Of a stretch of DNA of 10,666 nt, positions 1 through 8,581 are shown one piece after another. The stretch is taken from contig NWUY0300068584.1 of the NCBI GenBank assembly GCA_004151065.3, positions 23,798 through 34,463 on the forward strand, written 5' to 3'. The notes below the pieces were generated by a model. It was not told the origin of the DNA. It ran no database searches and saw only the letters and a program-made list of their open reading frames with translations. The first letter of the stretch is position 1. Each line of letters opens with the position of its first letter. The position numbers and the translations under genes are program-made. The DNA is from Larix sibirica. Lineage: Eukaryota; Streptophyta; Pinopsida; Pinales; Pinaceae.

Positions 1-540
1 TGATCTTGTTGATGGCTCTGGATTCAGTACACATTCTCCACTCTCCACCTTTCTTTGAGGTCAACACTGTGGGTACAACACATGGGCTTAAGCTCTCTTT
101 AATCAGTACTTTATCCAATAACAATTGTACCTTCTTTAAGATTTGTTCGTTCTCATCTGGGGTAATTTTGTAGGTTGCTTTGTTTGGTAGGCTTGCTCTA
201 GGAATCGTAGCTATATGATGGCTTATGCTTCAGATGGGTGGCAATTCATTTGGTAAATCATCCACTACAATATCGACATATTCATCTAACAATTTCTGAA
301 CTTCAATTGGCAAATCATCCAACTTTATATTTGTTAAAATAACTCTAGGATTTCCAATCAAAGCGAAGCTTACCTCTTCTTCCTAAATCTAATTCAAGAA
401 TTCCTTTCTGCTAATAGGAAACAACTTTGGACTGATTTGTTCTTCAACTGGTTCTTCTTTTAAAGGTATGAGGGTGTTTTTTTTGCCATCTTTCTCAAAA
501 GTATAGGTGCTATTTCTACCATCATAGCTTACACTTCTAT
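1..540 (-). pseudogene. Element A pol fragment: protease-RT linker and N-terminal reverse transcriptase
   Basis: In life this would be the RNA- and DNA-dependent DNA polymerase that copies the element RNA. Between about 229 and 2 the minus strand encodes the first RT blocks: a run with HHIATIPRASLPN, then LLLDKVLIKESLSP, then GGEWRMCTESRAIN. These match the N-terminal finger region of Ty3/gypsy RTs, which carries the K-x-G-x-W-R-M-C and R-A-x-N pattern. The usual Asp before S-R-A is Glu here. The catalytic YxDD block is beyond the window. A linker (about 540-233) precedes it. In-frame stops are TAG at 389-391 and 383-385 and TGA at 230-232. The frame is the same as gag and protease upstream, so it was once one polyprotein. 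Confidence 0.85.
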
Positions 541-835
541 CATATTGCCAAGGCCTTCCTAGTAGAACATGGCAAATGTCCATGGGCATAATATCACATA
601 GTACTTGATCTTTGTACCCTCCAATTTGAAACTCCACTCTACAATGCTCATTAACCAGCACCTGACGGTCTTTGTTTAACTAAGAAAATGTGTAAGGATT
701 AGGATGTATAATCCTTTCCAACCCCAACTTGTCCACCATTTATGCAAAAACCAAATTATCAATACTCCCATTATCAATAATAAATTTGTAGCACTTACCT
801 TTTTCCTTGCACATTGTCTGGAACAAGTTCTTTCG
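541..835 (-). pseudogene. Element A protease (retropepsin-like), inactivated
   Basis: The aspartic protease cleaves the Gag-Pol polyprotein. On the minus strand the active-site region reads FIIDNGSIDN (about 785-755), where the family has Asp-Ser/Thr-Gly. Here the middle residue is Asn (codon 770-772). Further on, ICHVLLGRPWQYDR (about 578-537) carries the hydrophobic-hydrophobic-Gly strand that closes the retropepsin fold. Two stops interrupt it: TAA at 740-742 and TAG at 680-682. With the altered triad and two stops it cannot be active. It lies directly after the gag zinc knuckle in the same frame, as in Ty3/gypsy polyproteins. The fold boundaries are estimated from motif positions. Confidence 0.82.
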
Positions 836-1981
836 CTGAGTTGTTTCACATACTTCCTTGTTCGGCTTCAATAACACCCTTTTCATCAATAAGGCTTCTT
901 TGGTTTTTGGAACTTCAGTATGAGCTTCTTTCTCTATAGGTTCATTTTCAACTTGCAAAAATTCCACATTTTGATTCCCTGTAGCATTCTCCAGACAAAC
1001 CCATGACATATGGCCTACATTACAACATGTGTAACATCGGACTTGATAATCTCTACCTCTACCTCGGCCTCTTGAGAAATGTCTTCTTCCTCTAAACTCA
1101 GCCCCTCTTGTTGGCTGACTTCCTGAACTTCTTTCTTCCTCTTTAGCAGGCTGAAATTCGACTCTACCACTAGTCTGCCCTCTTCCGCTAGTGGAATTCT
1201 TTCCCTTGTTTCTTTGGCTTTTCTTTCTAGCCAATTTCTCCTCAGCCTTCAGTGCCAACTGATATGCATGATCAACAGTTCGTAATGAAAACAAACTTAT
1301 ATCACCCTGTATGTCAATACTCAATCCATTGACATACCTGGAAACCCTTTCAGAAGTGTCCTCTATATACCCCGCTCTTATATTTATCTTATAAAATTCC
1401 TCCGTGTATTCCTTCACGGTCGTTAGTTTTTGTCTCAAATTCTTCATTTTCTCAATGAACATAATTAATTTCTAGTCCTTGGGTAGGAACTTACCTTTTA
1501 ACATGTCCACCATTTGGTTCCAACTTTTAATCCTGGCTTTATTCTTGTGCTTCCTTTCCTCCTACACACCATCCCTCCATAACGTTGTGTGAGCTATCGG
1601 CCTTGTAACCACAAATTTCACTTGCTTATATTCACTCACTTCTTCATAATCAAAATACTTGTTTAAAGCGGTTATCCAATCTATTAGCTCTTCTGGATCT
1701 AAACTTCCACCATATGTCGGTATCTCAACTTTTGGTCTTGAACTAGAGCTTAGAATAAATATAAGGACTCTCATTTCTAGAGTTTCCTCTACTCTTTATC
1801 CATCAAAAGATTCTGCATCTAGTTCATTGATATCCCCAACATCAGTATTTCGATGTCTGGCTACTTCCATAGCTTCCATTCTTTCCAGCAGAATTCTCAC
1901 TTCCTCCATCACTTCTGCATTGGAAACAGGTCGACGACCTCTTCCTCGTCCACCTCTACCTCTTTTGATCCTGAAGGCCAT
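836..1981 (-). pseudogene. gag: Element A gag pseudogene (capsid and zinc-knuckle nucleocapsid)
   Basis: Gag would form the cytoplasmic virus-like particle and bind element RNA. The chosen start is the ATG at 1979-1981, which gives a basic N-terminus MAFRIKRGRGGRGRGRR; an ATG five codons upstream (1994-1996) is possible. The capsid-like part includes KVEIPTYGGSLDPEELIDWI (about 1728-1669) and continues through ERVSRYVNGL. An RG/RS-rich basic stretch (about 1200-1040) precedes a single intact CX2CX4HX4C knuckle. Stops are TAA 1796-1798, TAG 1562-1564 and TAG 1472-1474, with no frameshift. The peptide pattern is the retrotransposon gag family of plant Ty3/gypsy elements. The gag-protease border is not sharply visible and is approximate. 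Confidence 0.87.
995..1036 (-). other. CCHC zinc knuckle of element A gag
   Basis: The minus strand encodes CYTCCNVGHMSWVC, which fits C-X2-C-X4-H-X4-C with all four zinc ligands present. Just upstream is an Arg/Gly-rich stretch (RGRGRGRDYQ). Together these are the nucleocapsid signature of Gag, which binds RNA. The motif has survived although the gene is broken elsewhere. Confidence 0.93.
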
Positions 1982-2032
1982 CTCTTGGAACAACAAATCA
2001 CTGTGGGCATAAATTTTTTGTCACTAAATCTT

Positions 2033-2044
2033 GCTCTGATACCA
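2033..2044 (-). other. Primer-binding site of element A (initiator tRNA-Met)
   Basis: The minus strand reads TGGTATCAGAGC, the complement of the 3' end of plant initiator tRNA-Met and a very common plant LTR-element PBS. It starts four bases (TAAG) after the LTR end at 2049 and lies about 50 bases before the gag ATG. Minus-strand DNA synthesis would begin here. Confidence 0.95.
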
Positions 2045-2048
2045 CTTA

Positions 2049-3154
2049 TGATGCAGGGGAAAAGAAGATAATCTATTATTCATGCAATTTCAGACTACCG
2101 GTAACCTGTAACAAACCTAGCTGAGAAATCTATGTTCAATCCTGTAAGGAAACACTTATAGTTTTCAATGTCCTTCCTCAAAAATCTACCAATAATCAAA
2201 TATGCACTCTACTCTACACTCAGATTTTATCTACGAATTTCCTTGTTGAAATTGAAGGCTGTAAATCGTTGTTATTAATTAAAACAGGGAGGAACAAACC
2301 TTTGAAATCTTGGTGCGTTCTACAGGAACAATAGACGCACAGGAAAAAACACTCAAAACTGTAGGAAACTGAATGCTACAGGAAAAACACGTTGTTGCAG
2401 GATCAGTTGCTATAGGACCGTTCCCGTTGCTGCAGGATTGTTCACATTGCTGCAAGATTGCTTCTGGTTGCTGCAGGATTGTGTTAATATTCAAATTCGA
2501 ATGCAAACTTCCGATTTGACTTCTCCACCTGATGGACACGTCTTCTAATCACTCTAATTTAGACTTCAAAATCTCAAACCTACAATCTCTCGCTTCTTCC
2601 CAATGATTTAAGGAAACTCTGTCCCATAACAAAGCATTAAAAAATACTAGTTTAGAACTGAATCAAATTTAGAAAATAAGTGGGAATCCACCCGTAGAAG
2701 ATATTAACATTAATAGCACACTTTCCAATTCAAATAACATAAAAGAAATAACACGCTCACAACAAGATGTCCAGGATCATTCTAGTAAAAAATTCATTAA
2801 CCAAAAGATTCCTTCATGCATAAATACGTAGAATGAATACACAAAGGGTTTATCAAAATTCTCATTTACATGCTCCGTACTCACGATCTTCCATCCAACC
2901 CCCAAATGCTTGAGTTTGGATCTTTTTATTACAACTATTAGATAACTGAAAACCTAACTGACTCTATTTACTTAACTATTAACTAAATATGACTCAAACT
3001 ACTAACTATCACTTAATTAAGAGATCAAATCTCTTTTATTCTCCCTAATCTATTGCAATGAAAATCTAAATTCAACGTTGCTCTTTAACACACAAACATA
3101 TATTTTAAATCTCTTACAATCTGAGCAGAAACATTGGTCCATGCCTCTGCATCA
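2049..3154 (-). repeat. 5' LTR of element A, 1106 bp
   Basis: The edges are set by an 8-bp inverted terminal pair. The plus-strand edges read TGATGCAG at 2049 and CTGCATCA ending at 3154, so the LTR begins TG and ends CA in either direction. The inner edge is four bases from the PBS. At the outer edge the sequence changes at once to the gag frame of element B. A weak AATAAA (2925-2930, minus strand) is seen, but no convincing TATA box. The LTR contains degenerate 20-bp tandem repeats (2391-2483). If the usual 5-bp target duplication was made, it is tatct (3155-3159). No real gene lies in this 1.1 kb. Confidence 0.87.
2391..2483 (-). repeat. Degenerate 20-bp tandem repeats inside LTR A
   Basis: On the plus strand, units starting gttgctgcaggattg occur at 2391 (15-bp unit), 2406 (20), 2426 (20), 2446 (21) and 2467 (17, partial). 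Each contains a form of ctgcag(g)a. More degraded relatives (ctacagga, tgtagga) continue to the left to about 2320. Short repeats in an LTR often lie in U3 and bind regulators; that role is inference. Confidence 0.8.
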
Positions 3155-4832
3155 TATCTTTTGTAGGGTGAGGAGCATTTGTGATCAAATCATAAAGCGT
3201 GTCGGATTGACAATAAACTAAATCCAGATATTGAGCATGGCTGATTGCCTGCTCCTCGGTGACAAATCCTCCCATGGAAACATCCCTAGCTATAGGTGGC
3301 AGTAATTATTTTGTAAACCAATCGGTCAATAACTGGTCTGGAATGGTGGCTTTAATTAACCTGTGTCACCTCCTCCACTCATGAATGTGATCAGAAATGT
3401 GGGTGGAGGTGGATTGTCTAAGGGAGGTCAAAAGTTTAGTGCCAGTTTCATATCGAATCAACAACAGAAAATGTGTTAAGAAATCCATATCTAGGGTGTT
3501 CAAATCGATGAAGAAGTGTTGTGGCTGCTCAATGTACCACTTGGCTGCAGAGCCAGTGAAGGTCCACTGAAAAAGCCTCATATGGATGGCATATTCCATT
3601 AATGAACTTGAGGAACACCACAAGTGATAAGTCATGACATGGTTGTTCGAATCTTCACCGGGCTTCACATCAAATTTGGGAACATCGGATGGGAGTTTGG
3701 TGGGGTTAGGGGGCCAAAGCGGGTTATGTTGGATGGGATCATTGGTTAAACACGACAAATCCGATCGATCTAAAGTAGCCAGGAATGGTAGTTGCTGGTT
3801 CAATTACAGATATTGGTAGTATTGATTGGGCATTGGTATACTAGTAGGACCATAAGTTGGTCCTCCCATGTACGGGGGTTGATGCGGTTGGGAGGTCATG
3901 GGGCTCATTGGTTGATTGGGTGAAACCCTTGTGTAGGTGCACCCATTGGGTTAGGATGAATCCAAGGAACATTTTTAGCCCCAGGGTAAGGTACTCCAGC
4001 ATGCAGGGGTGTAGGACCAGCCATCGAAGGGATGGGTTGATAACCAAATGGACCCTAGGTTGAATAAACCATCCAATTAGGAAATTTCCTAATAGTTGAG
4101 GGTTTCCCCCCAGCTGAAACTTGCCCCCAGTGAAAAATTTCCCTCCAAAAACAAGTAAGGAGGGATTCAACATCGAGGGTGTGATCATGTTACCCAACTA
4201 TGTGGGGTTTGGAGTGACAAAACCACTTGACATAAATCCTGAAGCAGTCGGATTATTAACCACTTGACTAGAAGGGGGAAGTAATTGACGACCAAGTAAC
4301 TCATATGGTAACAATCCAGTTGTTATTCTAGCAGCGACACTTGAAGGTGGTTGTGGTGGGATGAGTGGTTGAGTCGTAATCGTTCTTTTCAAAGGAAAAG
4401 TAAAGGCCATAATTATTGTAGGATCTACAACAATAGAAGTAGACGAAAATGAAACTCCTTGTATTTCATGTGAGGGTATAGGTATATCCATGCCTAAGGT
4501 CTTTTGTGGGGTGATTCTGGTCAACGACAGTGAGAAAGGATAGAGTCTATAAAATTCGTCGATGGTAATTGAACAATTGGGCAATAAAAAACTTCAATTC
4601 GAGGTAGACTTGTGGAGGGAAGGAAGCCTAACTCTTCTATAGTTTCAACCACTCCTTCGGGTTGGGTGTGTTCAGGAGTGAAACTTCATTGATATGAAAT
4701 GATTTCTTCATGTATGTTTGCTTCGTTTGACAGGTTTGGTGAACCTATTTGTGGAAAAGGTTCGTTACCTTCAGTTCGTAAGTCTTGCATTCTATGGGAT
4801 CTTCTTGGGCCTGGATTAGCTGGTACTAAAAA
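3155..4832 (-). pseudogene. gag: Element B gag pseudogene, frameshifted and interrupted by element A
   Basis: The gag core is at 3803-3366: VPKF, GEDSNNHVMTYHLWCSSS, then RLFQWTFTGSAAKWY and HISDHIHEWRR. This is the retrotransposon gag domain of plant Ty3/gypsy elements. It continues past a TGA at 3363-3365 (HRLIKATIPDQLLTDWF) and a TAA near 3291, and ends at 3155 within the expected LIxNAP-like stretch, where LTR A begins. Upstream, a Pro/Gly/Met-rich region is spread over other frames: one near 4140-3905 (GYQPIPSMAGPTPLHAGVPY), another from about 4580 to 4150, and a further N-terminal one from an ATG at 4788-4790. At least two, probably three, frameshifts and several stops (e.g. TAA 3804-3806, TAG 4198-4200) make it dead. 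The N-terminal limit is uncertain. Confidence 0.83.
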
Positions 4833-4932
4833 ATAGAATAACAATAATTATTATAGAGATCCCTAAGTCCAGCTACGAGCAAACAAAGAGCACACCCCTA
4901 TAAAAACTAAACGTAATCAATCCACACAAATA

Positions 4933-5460
4933 GTAGATAAAGGATCTTCCAAAGATGGGATATCAAGCCGTCAGCGAAGATATGAGAAATAATTACCCAC
5001 AACACTCTCATAATGGATGTCTAGAGGTGCAAGAACCAATCACAACCAAGTACCCTCCAAAGAAACCAAAATCGCATGTTGCACGTCTATCTCAGGTACC
5101 AACAACACCACCACTGCAGCTACCTACGAGATAGCCTAGGAAAGGTAGCTAAGTCTACCACTTCATGCTTAGTGGTTGGGAAGAACAGTCATGGGAGAGG
5201 GATTCTTGGAATGGATAGGGAACATAAGACACTTGTCTTAGACCCAAAGTATTTAGATAGTGGTGTCACCCCGAGGACTTGCCACTACTAAGATTACTCC
5301 CATACTCGTATAACCCCACCAAGAGAGAATGTCGGGGATAGGTCTGCACACTCTTCTCGATTTCTCCTACCACTTGACTCTTGTGTTAGAGGAACTTTCC
5401 CAATAAGCACTTTGTTCTACTAATGGATTTCCACTCTTTAGTAGTCCTAGTTTTGTTTTA
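4933..5460 (-). repeat. Conserved leader core of element B (left arm of a large inverted repeat)
   Basis: This stretch is the reverse complement, with substitutions and small indels, of 9719-10247. Shared landmarks include a 37-nt block (5257-5293) with one mismatch, ccccaccaagagagaatgtc against ccccaccgagagagaatgtc, the motif around 5225-5240, and cctgagatagacgtgcaaca. Similarity fades on both sides. The cause is homology between the leaders of two oppositely oriented elements. It contains no good coding signal across its whole length, although its gag-proximal third has a short shared peptide. Confidence 0.85.
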
Positions 5461-6818
5461 GTGACTCTTTGATAATTAGCTCACTTCCCTTATCCAAAAG
5501 TCCTATCTCCTATACTACTATTGGTTTGCTAACAAAACAATATGTCTAATTTGTTTTATTAGCACGTGGTTAATTTCTTAGGCCGTTCTTTACTCAAAGG
5601 GAAAATGTATGTGAAACTAGTGATGTGAAGACTCGACTCAAAAAACATGCAAGTTATGAGATGCAATTTTTTCACTTCGATGAACTCTACCTGCTAAGGG
5701 GAGAGAGTGTTTCAAATTCCAATGCAAAAATCACCCAATGCCATGCAATATTTCTCTTTTCCTTCAATGATCAATCAATTCCAAACCAAACTCTTAGATA
5801 ATTCACCAATTTGAATTCAATGCAAAACAATCCTTCAAAGAAACACCAAAAACCAAAATTCTTTTTCCTTTTTCTTTTGCTTTCTTATTTTAAAAAATTC
5901 TTCAATTTTAATGAAAGAATCAAAACTACCTATTTGTTCAACTAAGGAGACTTCAATTATGAGAAGCAAATACAACCAAATAAACAATTTGTTTCTTTTG
6001 AAGACTCAAAATTCCTAAAAGATTCAAATAAACAACTTATTTTGCTTTCAACTTGCAATTTCAATAAAGATTGAGAGAGATTTAATGGCAAAGAAGAGAA
6101 CAAAATTTCACTTTTCAAGCTCTTTAAAGTGGCATAAGAGACTAAAAGACCAATTGTTCTTTTCTTTTCAATTAAAATAAAAAAAGCCAATCAAGTTCAA
6201 TGAAGACCAAAGAATCCAAAGAAAAGAAAATATGCACCCAAGGTAACCAAATTCAAGAAAGGATTGGATTACTCAATCACCTTCGATTTTGTTACTTCAC
6301 AAACCAAACAAAGCAAACCACAAGAACTTTTGAAACTTCAAATGCTCAATATAGACATAATCAATGGGTAAGGAAGTGTTTAAGACAAGGCTACAAAATT
6401 CTGGGCTTGAAACAAGTTAGAAATTTCACCCAAAGCAAGACCAAACAAAAATTTGGATGCAAAAAGCCTTATTCACACTTGACTTCCCAAACAGGCCTAA
6501 AGGTCCCAAAATTTTCCAAACAAGGCTTGGGAGTGTTCAAATCAATGCTAATAAGACCCATGTACTGTCGAAAAACCAAAAACAATCCACAAAAGAGTGC
6601 AGACCCAACAAAATACTGATTTGGTCTATGTTGGTTTGAGTTGTCCAAGAATTGGTAGGAATCAAAACTAAGTTTCAAAAGACCAAATAATCAATCAAAT
6701 TCTTTGATACAGAGCCCACACAACTTCAAATCAATAGGGAAAGACCACACAAGCAACTGAGAAGCATAAGCCAATCAAATCACACAAAGTAGGGCTGAAA
6801 ATTACCCAATGAGAGGGA

Positions 6819-6947
6819 TTTTCGCTCTTGGAAGCACTTAGATAGAGCAACAAACTAGAATTTTTCGCTCCCTGGAACACTCCAGGGGGGGATAAAGATG
6901 ATAATTTTCACTCTAAGAGACTCTATGGGGGAACAACAGACTCCCGT
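6819..6947 (-). repeat. Three degenerate 43-bp tandem repeats in element B leader
   Basis: Units begin ttttcgctcttggaagcact (6819), ttttcgctccctggaacact (6862) and ttttcactctaagagactct (6905), each exactly 43 bp apart. The first half of each unit is the better conserved part. They lie about 170-300 bases downstream of the B PBS in element sense. Confidence 0.7.
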
Positions 6948-7116
6948 GAGTGTACAAACTGAATAATGTAGGCTCAGATCCAGGGTTGGATCAAGCTTCA
7001 GGCTCAGTAGACTTCTCAATGAATATCAAAGGAGGTAAAAATCAACAGAAAAACAACACTCAAAGAGGTATAATTGGTCTAGTTAAAAGCTCAAAGGTCC
7101 AAAAAAACTAGGGAGA

Positions 7117-7134
7117 TCCCCATCGGAGTTGTCA
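7117..7134 (-). other. Degraded primer-binding site of element B
   Basis: The minus strand reads TGACAACTCCGATGGGGA. Aligned with the C-element PBS TGGTGACTCCACTGGGGA it has five mismatches in 18, with the central ACTCC and final TGGGGA kept. It lies five bases from the proposed LTR edge at 7140, like the four-base gap in element C. It is too damaged to be a good primer site now. Confidence 0.65.
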
Positions 7135-7139
7135 GTTTC

Positions 7140-7534
7140 TGTTTAAGGGAATCCTCCCTATGGATAATACCTCTTACAATAAAAGCAGGTTCCCTAGATA
7201 CCTAACCCAAGACAGAAAAGAAACAAATGGTTGCTACTTTCTCTTAGATTTAGTTTAAAACAAGTCAATCCAAGCAAGCATATGCATGAGAAGGATGAAA
7301 AGGGGTAGATTTCCTACCTCATCCTTGAGGGTTCTCCTTGCTGCTCTATGTTGATCCTTCTCCAAGCTTGAGAATCCAAGTTGATGAGCCTTCAAACAAA
7401 AGAAAGAGACAAACACCTACCAAGAAGCATTCAACATAAGAAGCACAATTTGGGAGAATAGGCCAAGTTTATTCATTAGAAAGCCAAAGGAAACAAGTAA
7501 ATAACATAATTATACTTGATCTTGCACTAGCAGC
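7140..7534 (-). repeat. R/U5-like end of the element B LTR (truncated or interrupted)
   Basis: In element sense it ends ...TTAAACA just before the PBS, like the AAACA end of LTR C. An AATAAA (plus 7468-7473, minus strand) lies about 330 bases from this end. The neighbouring aaacttggcctattctccca resembles acatttgctttcccaca in LTR C, at the same distance from that LTR's end. No TATA box is seen on the minus strand further right, so U3 appears missing or displaced by element C. The right edge is a guess. Confidence 0.5.
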
Positions 7535-7699
7535 TGTTACACGTAATTTTCATCATCATCATGATGGTGGATAATGTACCTTTACCCTTTCCATAATCCC
7601 TGAAGAATATGCAAAGCCTGCTAGGAAGATGAGAATCATGAGGAAATTCCCCTTGAAACCATAGTTTGAGAGAGTGTCGCAGGTTTCCCTCTAACAACA
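7535..7699. other. Junction zone between elements B and C, unassigned
   Basis: This stretch cannot be firmly given to either LTR. It holds a short (cat)n run with a mirror (7551-7566) and a motif gtgtcgcagg (7674-7683). A possible left edge for LTR C is the TGTTACAC at 7535, which would give a 1025-bp LTR, but the far copy is needed to prove it. No gene is visible. Confidence 0.4.
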
Positions 7700-7721
7700 T
7701 GTGACAATCCCTGTTGTCACA
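7700..7721. other. Perfect 8-bp stem inverted repeat in LTR C U3
   Basis: The sequence tgtgacaa is followed by tccctg and then ttgtcaca, a perfect 8-bp stem with a 6-base loop. It lies just before the 33-bp repeats and shares their (g)tgacA core. It may be a palindromic protein-binding site; that role is inference. Confidence 0.6.
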
Positions 7722-7736
7722 GGTTGAATCACTACA

Positions 7737-7851
7737 GGGCGTGACAGTGTCTCATGTTGCCTTTGTACAGGGTGCGATAGTGTCTCATGTTTCCTTTGTA
7801 CAGGGTGCGACAATGTCTCATGTTGCCTTTGTACAGGGTGCGACACTGTCT
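7737..7851 (+). repeat. 33-bp direct tandem repeats in U3 of LTR C (3 units plus a partial)
   Basis: Units start at 7737, 7770, 7803 and 7836 (partial, about 16 bp). Each begins gggtgcgacagtgtctcatg (or a close variant) and ends with a cctttgtaca stretch. The three full units differ at only a few positions. They lie about 165-280 bp upstream of the TATA box, a usual place for LTR enhancer repeats. Confidence 0.92.
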
Positions 7852-8014
7852 TTATGAAGGGAAAAAGAGAAATTTCAAGGAGATTCTAGAACGAATCCCT
7901 CATGGATAGTCATCCCTTCCTATTTTCCTGGATCTTAGCCGAGTTCCATAGTCTCCAGGATCCTTTCCTATCCTTCTCCCCTATCCTCTCATATCCTAAC
8001 TATCCATTTGAGCT

Positions 8015-8022
8015 TATAAATA
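8015..8022 (+). promoter_or_regulatory. TATA box of LTR C
   Basis: TATAAATA fits the plant TATA consensus. It lies downstream of the U3 repeats and about 540 bases before the LTR end, a reasonable U3/R position. The predicted transcription start is near 8045-8055. Confidence 0.65.
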
Positions 8023-8563
8023 CAAGCCCAATCCCATGGAGTGGAATAGGTGGAATCCTTGATTTGATAGCCAAATGCTGGAGAAATTCTGATAGCTCCA
8101 TAGTGTTGTGGCCATTCCTTGATAGTTACTGTTTGGAGCAAGGTAAGCAATCAAGCAAGTTGAGGCAAAGGAACCTTTGGGAGGAATCGTACAATGCCAA
8201 GGCTATTGGTTGTATCTCTCTCTTTGTTATTCGTTAATACATTTGCTTTCCCACAAATAATTTGTTCATGGTTTTTGTTGCACTCTTCGTTGCCTGTATG
8301 CATAGGTTCTATGTGATTGCACTTGTGTTTTCTGTTTTCTAATCTTGAGCAAGTGTTTTATCAATATTGCATTGGAGTGGAAGATAGAATACTGAAGCGA
8401 GGATAATATTTTACCTCACAGGTTAGCCTCCTATCTATTTACATTCATGCTTTAATAACTTAGGGAAAGAGTTGTATTTATGTTTGATTTGTTATAGTTT
8501 AAACCATTTAAACTAGGGAGATCAGTTTGTGTCCGCACTTATAGATTCATCCATAAACAAAAT

Positions 8564-8581
8564 TGGTGACTCCACTGGGGA
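8564..8581 (+). other. Primer-binding site of element C
   Basis: The sequence TGGTGACTCCACTGGGGA lies four bases (aaat) after the LTR end. It is of the TGGYGACTC..CTGGGGA type found next to 5' LTRs of plant Tat/Ogre-like Ty3/gypsy elements, which I recall as tRNA-Arg primed. The tRNA identity is from memory and should be checked. Confidence 0.8.

Larger units (their letters stand above)
1..3154 (-). mobile_element. Element A: Ty3/gypsy LTR retrotransposon, partial (5' LTR to reverse transcriptase)
   Basis: Read on the minus strand the order is LTR (3154 to 2049), PBS (2044 to 2033), gag (from about 1981), protease, then the start of reverse transcriptase at the left window edge. This LTR-PBS-gag-PR-RT order is that of Ty3/gypsy elements. 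RNase H, integrase, polypurine tract and 3' LTR would lie left of the window. The coding part keeps one frame from 1981 to 2 but carries eight in-frame stops, so this copy is not autonomous. It interrupts the gag pseudogene of element B, so it inserted later than B. The peptide style and tRNA-iMet priming suit several plant lineages; I do not assign one. Confidence 0.9.
4833..7116 (-). other. Leader (5' untranslated region) of element B, non-coding
   Basis: These 2.3 kb between PBS and gag hold no convincing gene. The gag-proximal part (4933-5460) is a conserved core shared with element C. Weaker similarity runs on to about 5750, including gaagactcgact and cacttcgatgaa. The part from 5760 to 6660 is A-rich and C/A-rich on the plus strand, i.e. 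T/G-rich in element sense, with low-complexity runs. Near the PBS there are three 43-bp degenerate repeats (6819-6947). Plant Tat-type elements can have long leaders or an extra ORF here; no intact extra ORF is visible. Confidence 0.7.
3155..7534 (-). mobile_element. Element B: older Ty3/gypsy element, partial (gag, leader, PBS, LTR end)
   Basis: On the minus strand the order is LTR end (from 7534 to 7140), degraded PBS (7134-7117), long leader, then gag from about 4830 to 3155, where element A interrupts it. Its gag core is clear, and its leader and PBS are homologous to those of element C, which lies in the opposite direction. The PBS type is the one I associate with the Tat/Ogre side of plant Ty3/gypsy elements; that lineage call is tentative. 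The gag has stops and at least two frameshifts, more damage than element A. The rest of gag and pol should lie left of the window beyond A. The upper LTR edge is not resolved. Confidence 0.8.
7700..8559 (+). repeat. 5' LTR of element C (left edge unresolved)
   Basis: The right edge is CA at 8558-8559, four bases before the PBS. A good TATA box lies at 8015-8022, so transcription would start near 8045-8055 and U3 lies to the left, with a hairpin and 33-bp tandem repeats. The region around 8225-8260 resembles the R/U5 region of LTR B. An open frame across 7902-8237 has no family features and spans the TATA box, so I take it as chance. No cellular gene is present. Confidence 0.65.

Noticed and set aside
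1659-2071. Two plus-strand open frames (1659-2012 and 1853-2071)
   Set aside because: They are shadows of the gag gene of element A on the other strand; the Ser/Arg-rich composition mirrors the RG-rich gag N-terminus. The second one even runs over the PBS into the LTR.
5076-5291. Antisense open frame in leader B, similar to the one at 9920-10108 in leader C (shared stretch like NSHGRG/NNHGRG)
   Set aside because: Comparing the two copies codon by codon I find changes spread evenly over codon positions (about 11, 6 and 8), not concentrated in the third. The N-terminal parts are in different frames. The similarity is explained by DNA homology of the leader cores.
6200-6619. 139-codon open frame on the plus strand in leader B
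   Set aside because: Lys/Gln/Thr-rich product of the A-rich antisense strand, no family features, and antisense to the element. Low-complexity composition makes long open frames likely here.
7737-7851. Regular direct repeats as a CRISPR array
   Set aside because: The 33-bp units abut with no spacers, and the context is a plant LTR with a TATA box.
7902-8237. 111-codon open frame on the plus strand in LTR C
   Set aside because: It spans the TATA box and the predicted transcription start, and has no recognised motif. Treated as chance.
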